Shown here: positions 16,777-25,330 of the stretch, piece by piece
How positions within the stretch are numbered: position 1 is the first letter of the stretch
Layout of the letters: every line of letters starts with the position of its first letter
NCBI GenBank assembly: GCA_947589185.1
Contig: CANQCK010000004.1
Location: 1 to 64,000, forward strand
DNA: 64,000 nt
DNA from: an uncultured Clostridia bacterium
Lineage (GTDB): Bacteria > Bacillota > Clostridia > Oscillospirales > Ruminococcaceae
Reading direction: 5' to 3'
The notes under the pieces: model-generated
Told to the model about the DNA's origin: nothing
Database searches by the model: none
The model's input: the letters and a program-made list of their open reading frames with translations, nothing else
Position numbers and translations under genes: made by a program

Positions 16777-17262
16777 ATGCCTGATTATATTTTCGGACTT
16801 CAATATGAAACTAAGCTGTTTTTGTTATCTTTTTTAATAGGATTGGTTTTCGGAGCGGTTTATGATGTCCTTAGAATTGTCAGAATAGTAAAAAAGCATC
16901 ATAAATGTGTGGTTTTTGTCGAAGATTTTGCATTTGTTGTTTTTTGTGCGTTTTGGTATTTTCTTTTCTCTACAGAACTTGCAAGAGGGCAAATTCGGTT
17001 TTTCATTCTGATTGGAATGTTTATAGGTTTCATTGTATATCTGCTTACGGTGGGAAGTCTTACCGAAAGACTTGCAACAGGAATCAGAACAGTTTATGAA
17101 AAAGCAGAAGCGTGGATAAAAAGGAAAATCATTACTCCAATTTACACAAAATTGAAGAACAAAATTGTGCAAAATTACTTATCTTTAAGAAAAAGAATAA
17201 AAAGTAGGAAAAAAGGCTTGAAAGTTGGGAAAAATGTAGTGTATAATAAAGATAATAATTAG
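16777..17262 (+). CDS. yabQ: spore cortex biosynthesis protein YabQ
   Basis: The 161-residue integral membrane protein has about four N-terminal helices (TKLFLLSFLIGLVFGAVYDVLR, DFAFVVFCAFWYFLFSTEL, FFILIGMFIGFIVYLLTV) and a strongly basic C-terminal third. This matches YabQ, which is required for cortex peptidoglycan formation in the forespore outer membrane. It lies 42 nt after yabP and 23 nt before divIC. Confidence 0.93.
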   Translation: MPDYIFGLQYETKLFLLSFLIGLVFGAVYDVLRIVRIVKKHHKCVVFVEDFAFVVFCAFWYFLFSTELARGQIRFFILIGMFIGFIVYLLTVGSLTERLATGIRTVYEKAEAWIKRKIITPIYTKLKNKIVQNYLSLRKRIKSRKKGLKVGKNVVYNKDNN

Positions 17263-17285
17263 TTTCGCAAAAAGGAGATATAACA

Positions 17286-17615
17286 ATGGCAAGAAGCAAT
17301 GACGCTTTGAATGAGTTAGTATCAAATCAAAAGAAGAAAAAATCTCTTTCTTCAAAAATTGCAACGATTGCCGTTTTGGTTTTTTTAGTCTATGCGTTGT
17401 ATCTTGTTATATCTCAGCAGGCAGAGATAAATGAACAGCAAAAAGAACTGGCAAATATCAAGTCGCAAATCACCATTGCCAAACAGGAAAATGATGAGTA
17501 TACACGTCTGTTAAGCGGTAAGGACGAAAGTGAATATATGAAGAAAATAGCTATTGAAAGATATGGCTATGCTTATCCAAATGAACGCCGTTTTTATGTG
17601 GCAAGCTTAGGCTAA
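17286..17615 (+). CDS. divIC: septum formation initiator DivIC/FtsB family
   Basis: This 109-residue bitopic protein has a short cytoplasmic N-terminus, one membrane helix (IATIAVLVFLVYALYLVIS) and a coiled coil (EQQKELANIKSQITIAKQEN). The characteristic DESEYMKKIAIERYGYAYPNERRF end follows. DivIC pairs with FtsL and DivIB in the divisome outside the membrane. AAAAGGAGATATAACA precedes the ATG. Confidence 0.93.
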   Translation: MARSNDALNELVSNQKKKKSLSSKIATIAVLVFLVYALYLVISQQAEINEQQKELANIKSQITIAKQENDEYTRLLSGKDESEYMKKIAIERYGYAYPNERRFYVASLG

Positions 17616-17641
17616 TACGTTTAGAGAGGATTTAAAATTTT

Positions 17642-18142
17642 ATGTCGGTCGAGATTAGTAAGATTTACGAGGGCAAGGTTAAGGGAATTACAAAGTTCGG
17701 AGCGTTTGTTGAGGTTGAAGACGGAACAAGCGGATTGGTACATATTTCTGAGGTTTCAAATTCGTTTGTGAATGATATTAATGACATTCTCAAGGTCGGC
17801 GATGTTGTAAAGGTAAAGGTCATAAAGGTCGGCGACGACGGGAAAATCAGTATGTCTATCAAGCAGGCGGAGCCTCGTGTTAAGTCTAAATACGGTAAAT
17901 CTTCTGACAGCAGAGCGTCTCAGGAAGGACGCTTCGGCGGACAAAACCAGTCCAAGCCGCATCAGGCAAGTAAGCCTGAGATGAATGAGGATATCGTATA
18001 CAGCGACGGGTTTGTTCAAAAGACCAGCGGTGATGCAAATTTTGAGGATATGCTCAGTAAGTTTAAAGCGTCAAGCGAGGAGAGAATGTCTGATCTTAAA
18101 AGAGCAGGAGATAACCGCAGAAGCAGATCAAGAAGAAAATAA
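17642..18142 (+). CDS. yabR: S1 RNA-binding domain protein YabR
   Basis: The 166-residue protein has an N-terminal S1/OB fold (GKVKGITKFGAFVEVEDGTSGLVHISEVSNSFV...GDVVKVKVIKVGDDGKISMSIK) and a long basic, Ser/Arg-rich tail ending RRSRSRRK. It resembles YabR and the polynucleotide phosphorylase S1 domain, and probably binds RNA or ribosomes. It closes the yabP-yabQ-divIC-yabR cluster; spoIIE, which follows nearby in Bacillus, is not present. Confidence 0.92.
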   Translation: MSVEISKIYEGKVKGITKFGAFVEVEDGTSGLVHISEVSNSFVNDINDILKVGDVVKVKVIKVGDDGKISMSIKQAEPRVKSKYGKSSDSRASQEGRFGGQNQSKPHQASKPEMNEDIVYSDGFVQKTSGDANFEDMLSKFKASSEERMSDLKRAGDNRRSRSRRK

Positions 18143-18312
18143 TGTACCGTGTGATGTCATTCTTGAAGTATTGTTTATTAGTTCGGGGCTTGTTATAGAC
18201 GGATAAGGATTATTAGACGGGGTAATTTATTACGGCATCAGTACCGTTTAGGTATTAACAGACGTAAGTTAATTATATTCAGGGGTACAGAATTTTAAAC
18301 GGAGGGATCATT

Positions 18313-18999
18313 ATGAAAAGCAAAAGAAAACAAATCAGAAAGTCAATCATTTCTTTGCTGACGGCAGTAGTTCTTATGACCGGCTTGTCAGTTTCAACGA
18401 CAGCGTCTGCTGATTATTATGATGTAAGACCTACAGGCGTATCAATGGCTGTTAAAAAGAAAACAGTCAAAAAGGGAAATTACTTTGAGCTTTATGCAAG
18501 GGTTTCGCCGTACAATGCTGATGACGATAGTCTTGTATGGTCTATAGTAAAAGGAAAAAATATAATCAGGTTTGAGGATTATGACAGAGACGGTGACGAG
18601 CAGGAATTTATTGCCCTCAAAAAGGGAACAGCTAAGGTTTGCTGTCGAATTGCAGGAACTAACAAGAAAGCATATACAACAGTAGTTGTCAAAAAAGCTT
18701 CTTCAAAGGGAACTATTAAGCGTATCGGGCCTAAAACACGTACTATAGCAGTCGGAGAAGATTTCGACTTAGAGGTAAGAAAATCTGCCGGAGTAAAATA
18801 CAAAAACCTGAAGTGGAGCATTAAAAACACTTCTGTTGTTCGCTTTGAAGACTATAACCGCTACGGCGATGATGTAGAGTTCCGTGCGGTTTCAGCAGGA
18901 AAGACAAAAATAACCTGCAAAAACAAGAAAACAGGAAAGTCTGTTTCATTTACAATAAAGGTTGTAAGCCGTAACAACAGATATTATTACGATGATTAA
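18313..18999 (+). CDS. secreted protein with two bacterial Ig-like (BIG2-type) repeats
   Basis: This 228-residue protein starts with a Sec signal (KSIISLLTAVVLMTGLSVSTTASA). Two homologous segments follow, aligned by IIRFEDYDRDGDEQEFIALKKGTAKV and VVRFEDYNRYGDDVEFRAVSAGKTKI. Each is preceded by a lysine-rich strand pattern (VKKKTVKKGNYFEL, KTRTIAVGEDFDL). This is the layout of BIG2-like surface domains. The shared RFEDY.R.GD loop between the copies is distinctive. There is no wall anchor. The C-terminus is NNRYYYDD. GGAGGG precedes the ATG and a terminator follows. Confidence 0.85.
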   Translation: MKSKRKQIRKSIISLLTAVVLMTGLSVSTTASADYYDVRPTGVSMAVKKKTVKKGNYFELYARVSPYNADDDSLVWSIVKGKNIIRFEDYDRDGDEQEFIALKKGTAKVCCRIAGTNKKAYTTVVVKKASSKGTIKRIGPKTRTIAVGEDFDLEVRKSAGVKYKNLKWSIKNTSVVRFEDYNRYGDDVEFRAVSAGKTKITCKNKKTGKSVSFTIKVVSRNNRYYYDD

Positions 19000-19013
19000 A
19001 ATATAGTTGATGT

Positions 19014-19050
19014 ATCGGGATGAGGTTAAAAAGATTTCATCCCGATTTTA
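19014..19050 (+). terminator. terminator after the Ig-like protein gene
   Basis: ATCGGGATGA (19014-19023) pairs perfectly with TCATCCCGAT (19037-19046), then TTTTA. Confidence 0.85.
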
Positions 19051-19080
19051 TACTGTAATTTTATGTAAGGAATGAATGTA

Positions 19081-19764
19081 ATGAAAATAAAGGAAAGTAT
19101 ACTATTATATATAGCAGTGATTATGATTTCGGTTTTGTTTGCAGGCTGCGGTGCAAAAGATGTTGCAGGAAGCGAGCTTGTCAAAAAGGCAAGAGAGGAA
19201 TACACAAAGCTTGACAGTGCAAAGGTCATAATGACAAACACCGAAACAAACGAGATAGAACAGACTTTCGTGTTCAAATACGACGAAAAGGACGTTCTGA
19301 CCTTTGCCTATGAGGGAAAGTATCAGGACGAAAACTATGCACAGTACAATAACGGATATGAATGTTATACTTCTGAGAACGGCAAGTATACCTTTACCCA
19401 GCGGGGCGATAAGGATTTTCAGGCTTATGACCGTGATTCAACCCATCCGCAGGCTAATGAAGGGCTGATTATCTTTTCTGCAAATGCTGTTGAAGAGTCA
19501 TCTGTCAGCGAGGAAAACGGTATAACCTGCGTTGAGCATAAATATGACCCGGAGAAAATCGGTGCAGCTTCTGACGAGGGAAGTGTTTCAGACTTTATTG
19601 CAAGATTTTATTTTGATGAGAATAAGCAGCTTTTGTACTTTACTGAGCAAACGGTAATAGACAGCAAAGGAAAGAAAGTTGTACATTCATATAAGGTAGA
19701 GATCACAGAGAAAAATGCAATTCAGGATATAGAAAATCCTGTGGAGATACCTAAGGAGGATTAA
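19081..19764 (+). CDS. lipoprotein of unknown function
   Basis: The 227-residue product has a lipobox signal (VIMISVLFAGC) and therefore a lipid-anchored extracellular domain. The body alternates beta-strand-like segments (AKVIMTNTETNEIEQTFVFKYDEKDVLTFAYEGKY, FIARFYFDENKQLLYFTEQ). It recalls the general LolA/LppX-like lipoprotein fold, but I cannot name a family. The ATG at 19081 is chosen because AAGGA lies 9 nt upstream, while the other in-frame ATG (19072) abuts it. Confidence 0.82.
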   Translation: MKIKESILLYIAVIMISVLFAGCGAKDVAGSELVKKAREEYTKLDSAKVIMTNTETNEIEQTFVFKYDEKDVLTFAYEGKYQDENYAQYNNGYECYTSENGKYTFTQRGDKDFQAYDRDSTHPQANEGLIIFSANAVEESSVSEENGITCVEHKYDPEKIGAASDEGSVSDFIARFYFDENKQLLYFTEQTVIDSKGKKVVHSYKVEITEKNAIQDIENPVEIPKED

Positions 19765-19769
19765 GCTGT

Positions 19770-19850
19770 GTAAGCGGAAAATATTTTCGTCTTTTGTTCC
19801 GGCTTACTGATTCTATATATAGTGGCAGGCTGAAAGCCTACTACTATATA
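19770..19850. other. two inverted repeats after the lipoprotein gene
   Basis: GTAAGC (19770-19775) pairs with GCTTAC (19802-19807) around an A/T-rich interior. A second, almost fully paired 16-bp hairpin lies at 19816-19850 (arms begin TATATAGT and end ACTATATA, loop GAA). Neither is followed by a T tract, so a factor-independent terminator is not clear; they may protect the 3' end of the lipoprotein mRNA. The rest, to 19939, is A/T-rich with nothing recognised. Confidence 0.5.
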
Positions 19851-19939
19851 ACAGTTGCCAAAAATACGGTTTGTGCAGTTTGCATAAAAATAAGAATAAA
19901 TTTACTTGAAATTTCTACAGCATATTTTTTTCTATTTGC

Positions 19940-19968
19940 TTGCTTTTGTGAAATATAAATGGTACAAT
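19940..19968 (+). promoter_or_regulatory. promoter of the S10-spc-alpha operon
   Basis: TTGCTT (19940-19945), a 17-nt spacer and TACAAT (19963-19968). No other good promoter was seen before rpsJ, so this probably drives the roughly 16-kb ribosomal protein run. Confidence 0.75.
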
Positions 19969-19975
19969 TTATCTT

Positions 19976-20222
19976 GCACTGCGGTTAATTCCCGCATTGC
20001 GGCTGCAACAGATATGCGATGAAGCGGAAGGTTGCCGGCGGTTTGCCGGGTAATTTTCGCAGAGTATGTCCGATTTTAAACCGGGCGACTGTAATACTGA
20101 ACACGGTATGTGCTTTATGCTTCTTGCGAAGGGCAGGCTTTAAGACTGCTTTTTGGCATAAGGAAATACTTATCGTTGTGTTATGTCGACCGAAAAACCA
20201 CGTTAGTTTTTCGGCTTTTTTT
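19976..20222 (+). ncRNA. structured S10-operon leader ending in a strong intrinsic terminator (attenuator candidate)
   Basis: After the promoter the transcript can fold into successive elements: TGCGG/CCGCA (19980-19996), CATTGC/GCGATG (19995-20000 with 20016-20021), a stem with arms at 20032-20039 and 20045-20053, and a three-way junction at 20113-20163. The junction has CTTTATGC/GCATAAGG closing TTC-TTGC-GAA and GGGCAG/CTGCTT. CCGAAAAAC (20190-20198) and GTTTTTCGG (20206-20214) followed by C and seven T residues form a textbook terminator 108 nt before rpsJ. A later stem, GTGTAAA/TTTACAC (20251-20278), lies after it. I do not recognise a known r-protein leader, and no T-box core is present. 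Confidence 0.65.
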
Positions 20223-20329
20223 AACAGACTTTCACGGAACACACGGTACAGTGTAAATTTACAGAAAGGCTTTTACACATTAATTAAAGGCTTTAAGCCC
20301 CCAGTCAAAATTTATAGGAGGCGATTTAA

Positions 20330-20644
20330 GTGGCAGTCAATGAAAGAATCAGAATTAAAATCAAAGGCTATGAACACGCAGTTGTAGACGCTGCAGCAGC
20401 TAAAATTGTTGATGCGGCTAAGCGTTCGGGTGCAAAGGTATCGGGTCCTATCCCTCTGCCTACAGACAAGGAGATCATTACTATCCTTCGTGCTGTTCAC
20501 AAGTATAAGTACAGCCGTGAGCAGTTTGAAATGAGAACTCACAAGAGATTGATCGACGTACTCAGACCGACAAACGACACTACATCGGCACTTCAGAGTC
20601 TTGACCTTCCTGCAGGTGTTGATATTGTAATGGAAATCAAGTAG
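20330..20644 (+). CDS. rpsJ: 30S ribosomal protein S10
   Basis: The 104-residue protein begins at GTG with AGGAGG upstream and reads [20 protein letters not shown], typical of S10. It ends with [15 protein letters not shown]10 assembles into the 30S head and also joins antitermination complexes with NusB. It is the first gene of the large r-protein operon, behind the long leader. Confidence 0.97.
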   Translation: MAVNERIRIKIKGYEHAVVDAAAAKIVDAAKRSGAKVSGPIPLPTDKEIITILRAVHKYKYSREQFEMRTHKRLIDVLRPTNDTTSALQSLDLPAGVDIVMEIK

Positions 20645-20653
20645 TTTCCAACG

Positions 20654-20674
20654 GAAATCGCAGGGTGCGATTTC
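20654..20674 (+). other. perfect 9-bp hairpin between rpsJ and rplC
   Basis: GAAATCGCA (20654-20662) and TGCGATTTC (20666-20674) enclose a GGG loop. There is no T tract, so it is not a terminator. It could adjust the relative levels of rpsJ and rplC mRNA. Confidence 0.6.
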
Positions 20675-20743
20675 AAAACAGTATTCACGCAGGTCATGTT
20701 GGAGTTAAGGCTTCAACCAATAACCAATTAGGAGGAAAAAATA

Positions 20744-21379
20744 ATGCAAAAGGGAATCATCGGCAAGAAAATCGGTATGACACAGATTTTCGACGAAGCA
20801 GGAAAGTTTATTCCTGTTACGGTTGTAGAGGCAGGTCCCTGCGTTGTTGTTCAGAAGAAGACGGTTGAAAACGACGGCTATAATGCTGTTCAGCTTGGCT
20901 TCGGAGACATCAGGGCAAAGAGAGTAAACAAGCCTTTACAGGGACATTTCAAAAAAGCTGACGTTGCTTTAAAGAGAACTTTAAAAGAGTTCAGACTTGA
21001 CGACATTGACGCATTGAACGTCGGCGACATTGTAAAAGCAGATACTTTTGCTGAGGGTGACATCGTAGATGTCAGCGGTACAAGCAAAGGTAAGGGCTTT
21101 GCAGGAACGATCAAACGTCACAACTTTGCAAGACTTAAAGAGTCGCACGGTACAGGTCCTGTTCACAGGCACGCAGGTTCTATGGGAGCTTGTTCATCTC
21201 CTTCAAGAATCTTCAAGGGAAAAGGTATGCCTGGACAGATGGGTAATGCAAAGGTTACTATCCAGAACCTAGAAGTTGTAAAGGTTGACGCAGAAAATAA
21301 TCTTATCGCAATCAAGGGAGCTATTCCGGGTCCTAAGAACGGTACGGTTACCGTTGTTGATTGTGTTAAGAAGGCTTAG
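20744..21379 (+). CDS. rplC: 50S ribosomal protein L3
   Basis: The 211-residue protein has the L3 hallmarks: [18 protein letters not shown], the [15 protein letters not shown] loop, and [17 protein letters not shown], which reaches toward the peptidyl transferase centre. GGAGG precedes the ATG. It follows rpsJ with a 99-nt gap holding a hairpin. Confidence 0.98.
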   Translation: MQKGIIGKKIGMTQIFDEAGKFIPVTVVEAGPCVVVQKKTVENDGYNAVQLGFGDIRAKRVNKPLQGHFKKADVALKRTLKEFRLDDIDALNVGDIVKADTFAEGDIVDVSGTSKGKGFAGTIKRHNFARLKESHGTGPVHRHAGSMGACSSPSRIFKGKGMPGQMGNAKVTIQNLEVVKVDAENNLIAIKGAIPGPKNGTVTVVDCVKKA

Positions 21380-21396
21380 TGGAAGGAGGAAGTAAT

Positions 21397-22020
21397 ATGC
21401 CACAGGTTTCAGTATATGATATGACAGGCAAAGAGGTTGCTACCGCTGAGCTGAAGGATTCTGTTTTCGGAATCAAGCCGAATAAAGCTATAATGCACGC
21501 AATGGTTGTAAATTACCTTGCTAATCAAAGACAGGGTACACATTCTACTCTCACTCGCTCAGAAGTAAGAGGAGGAGGAAAAAAACCATGGAGGCAAAAG
21601 GGTACAGGTCACGCAAGACAAGGTTCTATCAGAGCTCCGCAGTGGGTTCACGGAGGAATCGCAATGGGACCAAAGCCCAGAGATTACAGCTATTCATTAA
21701 ATAAGAAGGAAAAGAGACTTGCTATGAAGTCTGCTCTTTCTTCAAAGGTGCTCGATAATGACATTGTTGTTGTTGACTCTATAAAGACTGATGAGTTCAA
21801 AACAAAGACAATGGTTGAAATGCTGAAAGCACTGAATATAGAGAGCAAGGCACTTGTTGTTATGCCTGAGGTTGATTTAAAGGTCGTTAAGAGCCTTTCA
21901 AATATTCCGGGTATTAAGCCTGCTCTTGTCAACACGCTGAACGTATATGATATTCTTAATCACGATAAGTTCATCGTTGTTAAGGACGCTGTAGATAAGA
22001 TTGAGGAGGTTTATGCATAA
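21397..22020 (+). CDS. rplD: 50S ribosomal protein L4
   Basis: The 207-residue protein begins [19 protein letters not shown], as in other L4 proteins. It contains the exit-tunnel loop ([22 protein letters not shown]). AAGGAGG lies 8 nt before the ATG at 21397; the frame is open 6 codons further but that would place the start inside the RBS. In some bacteria L4 represses its own S10 operon through the leader, which is worth recalling given the leader here. Confidence 0.98.
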   Translation: MPQVSVYDMTGKEVATAELKDSVFGIKPNKAIMHAMVVNYLANQRQGTHSTLTRSEVRGGGKKPWRQKGTGHARQGSIRAPQWVHGGIAMGPKPRDYSYSLNKKEKRLAMKSALSSKVLDNDIVVVDSIKTDEFKTKTMVEMLKALNIESKALVVMPEVDLKVVKSLSNIPGIKPALVNTLNVYDILNHDKFIVVKDAVDKIEEVYA

Positions 22021-22316
22021 TGGAAAAAACTGCTCAAGATATTATTTTAAAGCCAATTATCACTGAGGCTTCTATGGAAGGCCTAGAGATGAATAAGTAC
22101 ACATTCAAGGTTGCTAAGGACGCAAATAAGATTGAGATTGCCAAGGCAGTTGAAGAGATTTTCGGAGTTAAAGTTGCCAAGGTAAATACAATGAATTGCA
22201 GAGGCCGTAAAAAGAGAATGGGTATGTATGAGGGAAGAACTTCTTCATGGAAAAAGGCAATCGTTACACTTGCTGAAGGCGAAAAGACAATCGAGTTCTT
22301 TAATAACTTAGTATAA
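22020..22316 (+). CDS. rplW: 50S ribosomal protein L23
   Basis: The 98-residue protein (DIILKPIITEASMEGLEMNKYTF, RGRKKRMGMYEGRTSSWKKA) sits at the exit tunnel, where it docks trigger factor and SRP. Its ATG overlaps the rplD TAA by one base (TAATG), implying translational coupling. Confidence 0.97.
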   Translation: MEKTAQDIILKPIITEASMEGLEMNKYTFKVAKDANKIEIAKAVEEIFGVKVAKVNTMNCRGRKKRMGMYEGRTSSWKKAIVTLAEGEKTIEFFNNLV

Positions 22317-22411
22317 CAGACTTCGGCAAAGGGCTTTGCAGGTTGTGCAGAGCGTAGGTATGGGAGCTTAAAAAAGCTCTCGCAAAACAAACTTAAAGGA
22401 GTGAAATTCAA

Positions 22412-23245
22412 ATGGCAATAAAGAGCTATAAGCCGACGACTCCGGGAAGAAGAGGTATGACTACTATTGATTATTCTTCTCTGTCGAAGGTTGCTCCGGA
22501 AAAAAGCCTGATTCAGCCGGTCAAGAAAAAGTCCGGAAGAAACAGTTACGGTAGAATTACTGTTCGCCACAGAGGAGGCGGAGCAAGAAGAAAATACCGT
22601 GTAATTGATTTCAAGAGAAATAAGCTGGATATGAACGCAGAGGTTATGACTCTTGAATATGACCCGAACCGTTCAGCATTCATTGCTCTTCTGAAATATG
22701 AAGACGGTGAGAAAAGATACATTCTCGCACCTCACGGCTTAGAGGTTGGAGATATTGTTCGTGCGGGTGCTGATGTTGATATCAAACCGGGTAACGCAAG
22801 TCAGATGCAGAACATTCCGGTAGGTACATTCATTCATAATATCGAGCTTTATCCAAGCAAGGGCGGTCAGCTTGTCCGCAGTGCTGGAAATATGGCTCAG
22901 CTTATGGGTAAGGAAAACGGATACGCACTTGTAAGACTTCCGTCGGGAGAGATGAGAAATATTCCGCTTAACTGTATGGCAACTATAGGTCAGGTTTCAA
23001 ATATCGACCATAGCAATGTCAACTACGGTAAGGCAGGAAGAAAACGTCACATGGGCTGGAGACCTACTGTACGTGGTTCTGTTATGAACCCGAACGACCA
23101 CCCTCACGGCGGTGGTGAAGGTAAGTCGCCTGTAGGACGTCCGGGACCTGTATCTCCTTGGGGTAAACCGACTCTCGGATACAAGACCCGTGCTAAACAC
23201 AACAGGTCAGATAAGTTTATCGTAAAACGTAGAAACGGCAAATAA
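22412..23245 (+). CDS. rplB: 50S ribosomal protein L2
   Basis: The 277-residue protein has the full L2 layout: N-terminal [13 protein letters not shown], the OB/SH3 core, and the C-terminal [20 protein letters not shown] loop with the histidine important for peptidyl transfer. A 95-nt gap before it includes a small GGAGCTT/AAGCTC repeat. AAAGGAG precedes the ATG. Confidence 0.98.
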   Translation: MAIKSYKPTTPGRRGMTTIDYSSLSKVAPEKSLIQPVKKKSGRNSYGRITVRHRGGGARRKYRVIDFKRNKLDMNAEVMTLEYDPNRSAFIALLKYEDGEKRYILAPHGLEVGDIVRAGADVDIKPGNASQMQNIPVGTFIHNIELYPSKGGQLVRSAGNMAQLMGKENGYALVRLPSGEMRNIPLNCMATIGQVSNIDHSNVNYGKAGRKRHMGWRPTVRGSVMNPNDHPHGGGEGKSPVGRPGPVSPWGKPTLGYKTRAKHNRSDKFIVKRRNGK

Positions 23246-23263
23246 CGAAAGGAGAACTGAATA

Positions 23264-23545
23264 ATGGGCAGAAGTGTTAAAAAGGGACCTTTCGTACAAG
23301 AGGTTCTACTCAAAAGAGTTAAAGCTATGAATGAAACAGGTGAAAAGAAGGTCTTGAAGACCTGGAGCAGAGCTTCAACGATTTTCCCTGATTTCGTAGG
23401 TCATACATTCGCAGTTCACGACGGACGCAAGCACGTTCCCGTTTATGTTACCGAGGATATGGTTGGTCATAAGCTGGGTGAGTTCGCACCGACAAGAACA
23501 TACAAAGGCCACGCCGGTTCAAAATTGTCTAATACCGGCAAGTAG
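23264..23545 (+). CDS. rpsS: 30S ribosomal protein S19
   Basis: The 93-residue protein begins [19 protein letters not shown] and contains [46 protein letters not shown] in the usual order. It lies in the 30S head and contacts the A-site finger. It is 18 nt after rplB. Confidence 0.98.
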   Translation: MGRSVKKGPFVQEVLLKRVKAMNETGEKKVLKTWSRASTIFPDFVGHTFAVHDGRKHVPVYVTEDMVGHKLGEFAPTRTYKGHAGSKLSNTGK

Positions 23546-23566
23546 CAGCCGAAAGGAGGATTTCAA

Positions 23567-23902
23567 ATGGAAGCAAGAGCTATACTGAAGGATGCTCGAA
23601 TCGCTCCTCGTAAGGTACAGATCGTTCTTGACCTTATAAGAGGAAAGGATTACGATGTTGCAATGGCAACATTAAAGCACACACCGAAAGCTGCCTGTGA
23701 ATATCTTGAAAAGCTTCTGAAGTCGGCCGCTGCAAACGCAGAAAATAATCACAGCATGGATAAAAATAATCTCTATGTTGCTGAATGTTTTGTGAGTCCG
23801 GGAAGAACTTTGAAGAGAATTATGCCAAGAGCACAGGGCAGAGCTTTCAGAATATTAAAGAGAACATCTCATGTTACTTTGGTTCTGAAAGAAAAGGAAT
23901 AA
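23567..23902 (+). CDS. rplV: 50S ribosomal protein L22
   Basis: The 111-residue protein has typical L22 content ([50 protein letters not shown]). Its hairpin lines the peptide exit tunnel. GAAAGGAGG precedes the ATG. Confidence 0.98.
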   Translation: MEARAILKDARIAPRKVQIVLDLIRGKDYDVAMATLKHTPKAACEYLEKLLKSAAANAENNHSMDKNNLYVAECFVSPGRTLKRIMPRAQGRAFRILKRTSHVTLVLKEKE

Positions 23903-23922
23903 GCTGAAAGAGGAGGTAAACT

Positions 23923-24684
23923 ATGGGTCAAAAAGTAAATCCACATGGATATCGTGTCGGAGTAATCAAGGATTGGGATTCCCGTTGGTTTGCGAATAAA
24001 TCAACTTTCGGCGATACACTTGTAGAAGACCATAAGGTAAGAAATTATATCAAAAAGACCTTATATTCAGCAGGTGTTCCACGTATCGAGATTGAGAGAT
24101 TTGCAGATAAAGTTAAGATTCACATTCACTGTGCAAAGCCGGGAATGGTAATCGGACAAAAGGGAGCAACTATTGAGAAGCTTCGTCAGAAGATAGAAAA
24201 GATGATAAACAAGTCGGTTGCGATAAACATAATTGAGGTTAGACAGCCGGACTTGAATGCACAGCTTGTTGCTGAAAGAATTGCTTTGGATCTTGAGAAC
24301 AGAATTTCTTTCAGAAGAGCAATGAAGCAAACTATCGGCAGAGCAATGAAGTTCGGAGCAAAGGGTATCAAGACAAGATGCTCGGGACGTTTGGGCGGTG
24401 CTGAAATTGCAAGAGCTGAAAGCTATCACGAGGGTACTATCCCTCTGCAAACGATCAGAGCCGACATTGATTACGGTTTTGCTGAGGCAGACACAACTTA
24501 CGGAAAAATCGGAGTTAAAGTCTGGATCTATCGCGGAGAGGTTCTGAAGGGCGAGGTTCCTGAGACTCAGAAGAGAGAGGCTAAGGACAGACCAAGACGC
24601 CGCAGCAGAGGAAACGGCGACGACAGACCAAGACGCCGCAGTGCAAGACCGAGAAATGAGAAAAAAGAAGGAGGTAACGAATAA
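23923..24684 (+). CDS. rpsC: 30S ribosomal protein S3 with Arg-rich C-terminal extension
   Basis: This 253-residue protein has the N-terminal [13 protein letters not shown], the KH domain ([17 protein letters not shown]) and the C-terminal S3 domain. After the normal core it carries about 35 extra residues with a duplicated DRPRRRS motif and many Gly, Asp and Lys residues. Such low-complexity basic tails occur on S3 in some Firmicutes and may contact mRNA at the entry channel. Its TAA overlaps the rplP ATG by one base. Confidence 0.98.
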   Translation: MGQKVNPHGYRVGVIKDWDSRWFANKSTFGDTLVEDHKVRNYIKKTLYSAGVPRIEIERFADKVKIHIHCAKPGMVIGQKGATIEKLRQKIEKMINKSVAINIIEVRQPDLNAQLVAERIALDLENRISFRRAMKQTIGRAMKFGAKGIKTRCSGRLGGAEIARAESYHEGTIPLQTIRADIDYGFAEADTTYGKIGVKVWIYRGEVLKGEVPETQKREAKDRPRRRSRGNGDDRPRRRSARPRNEKKEGGNE

Positions 24685-25115
24685 TGCTACTTCCAAAGAG
24701 AGTAAAACACCGTAAACAGCACAGAGGACGTATGACAGGAAAAGCACTACGTGGAAACAAGGTTACAAACGGTGATTACGGCTTACAGGCACTTGAGCCT
24801 GCATGGATAACTTCAAACCAGATCGAGTCAGCCCGTATCGCAATGACAAGATACATCAAGCGTGGCGGACAGGTATGGATAAAGATCTTCCCTGATAAGC
24901 CGGTAACTAAAAAGCCTTTGGAAACTCGTATGGGTAAAGGTAAAGGTGCACCTGAATATTGGGTAGCAGTTGTTAAGCCCGGAAGAGTTATGTTTGAGAT
25001 AGAAGGCGTTTCGGAAGAGATTGCAAGAGAGGCTATGCGTCTCGCGGCACATAAGCTTCCGATAAAGAGTAAGTTTATAGCTAAAGAAACTCAAGAAACG
25101 GGTGGTGAGCAATAA
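24684..25115 (+). CDS. rplP: 50S ribosomal protein L16
   Basis: The 143-residue protein begins [21 protein letters not shown] and includes [27 protein letters not shown] and [20 protein letters not shown]. It contacts the A-site tRNA elbow. It overlaps rpsC at the start and rpmC at the end by single bases (TAATG), so the three are tightly coupled. Confidence 0.98.
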   Translation: MLLPKRVKHRKQHRGRMTGKALRGNKVTNGDYGLQALEPAWITSNQIESARIAMTRYIKRGGQVWIKIFPDKPVTKKPLETRMGKGKGAPEYWVAVVKPGRVMFEIEGVSEEIAREAMRLAAHKLPIKSKFIAKETQETGGEQ

Positions 25116-25312
25116 TGAAAGCAAGTGAAATCAGAGATTTATCAGAGCAGGAGCTTAACGAGAAATTAGCGGAGTTAAAGCAGGAACTGTTTAACCTTCG
25201 TTTTCAGCATGCTATCAATCAGCTTGACAATCCTATGAGAATGAAGGCAGTCAAGAGAGATATTGCTCGTGTTAAGACATTCATTCGTAAGCAAGAGTCC
25301 AGCGTACAATAA
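25115..25312 (+). CDS. rpmC: 50S ribosomal protein L29
   Basis: The 65-residue helical protein ([33 protein letters not shown]) has standard L29 length and sequence. It overlaps the rplP stop. Confidence 0.97.
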   Translation: MKASEIRDLSEQELNEKLAELKQELFNLRFQHAINQLDNPMRMKAVKRDIARVKTFIRKQESSVQ

Positions 25313-25330
25313 TAAAGAGGAGGATTAACT

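Noticed and set aside
19976..20222. S10 leader as a T-box
   Set aside because: No T-box core (TGGNACCGCG-like) or specifier loop is visible, and the downstream gene is ribosomal rather than amino-acid related.
20019..20387. A 122-residue open frame in the S10 leader
   Set aside because: It overlaps the terminator and rpsJ in another frame, has Cys/Arg-rich shadow composition and no RBS; the region is better explained as structured RNA.
22034..22570. A 178-residue minus-strand frame opposite rplW/rplB
   Set aside because: Antisense of two certain ribosomal genes; no independent evidence.
24067..24747. A 226-residue minus-strand frame opposite rpsC
   Set aside because: It is a Ser/Leu/Cys-rich antisense shadow of a certain ribosomal gene with no promoter or RBS.
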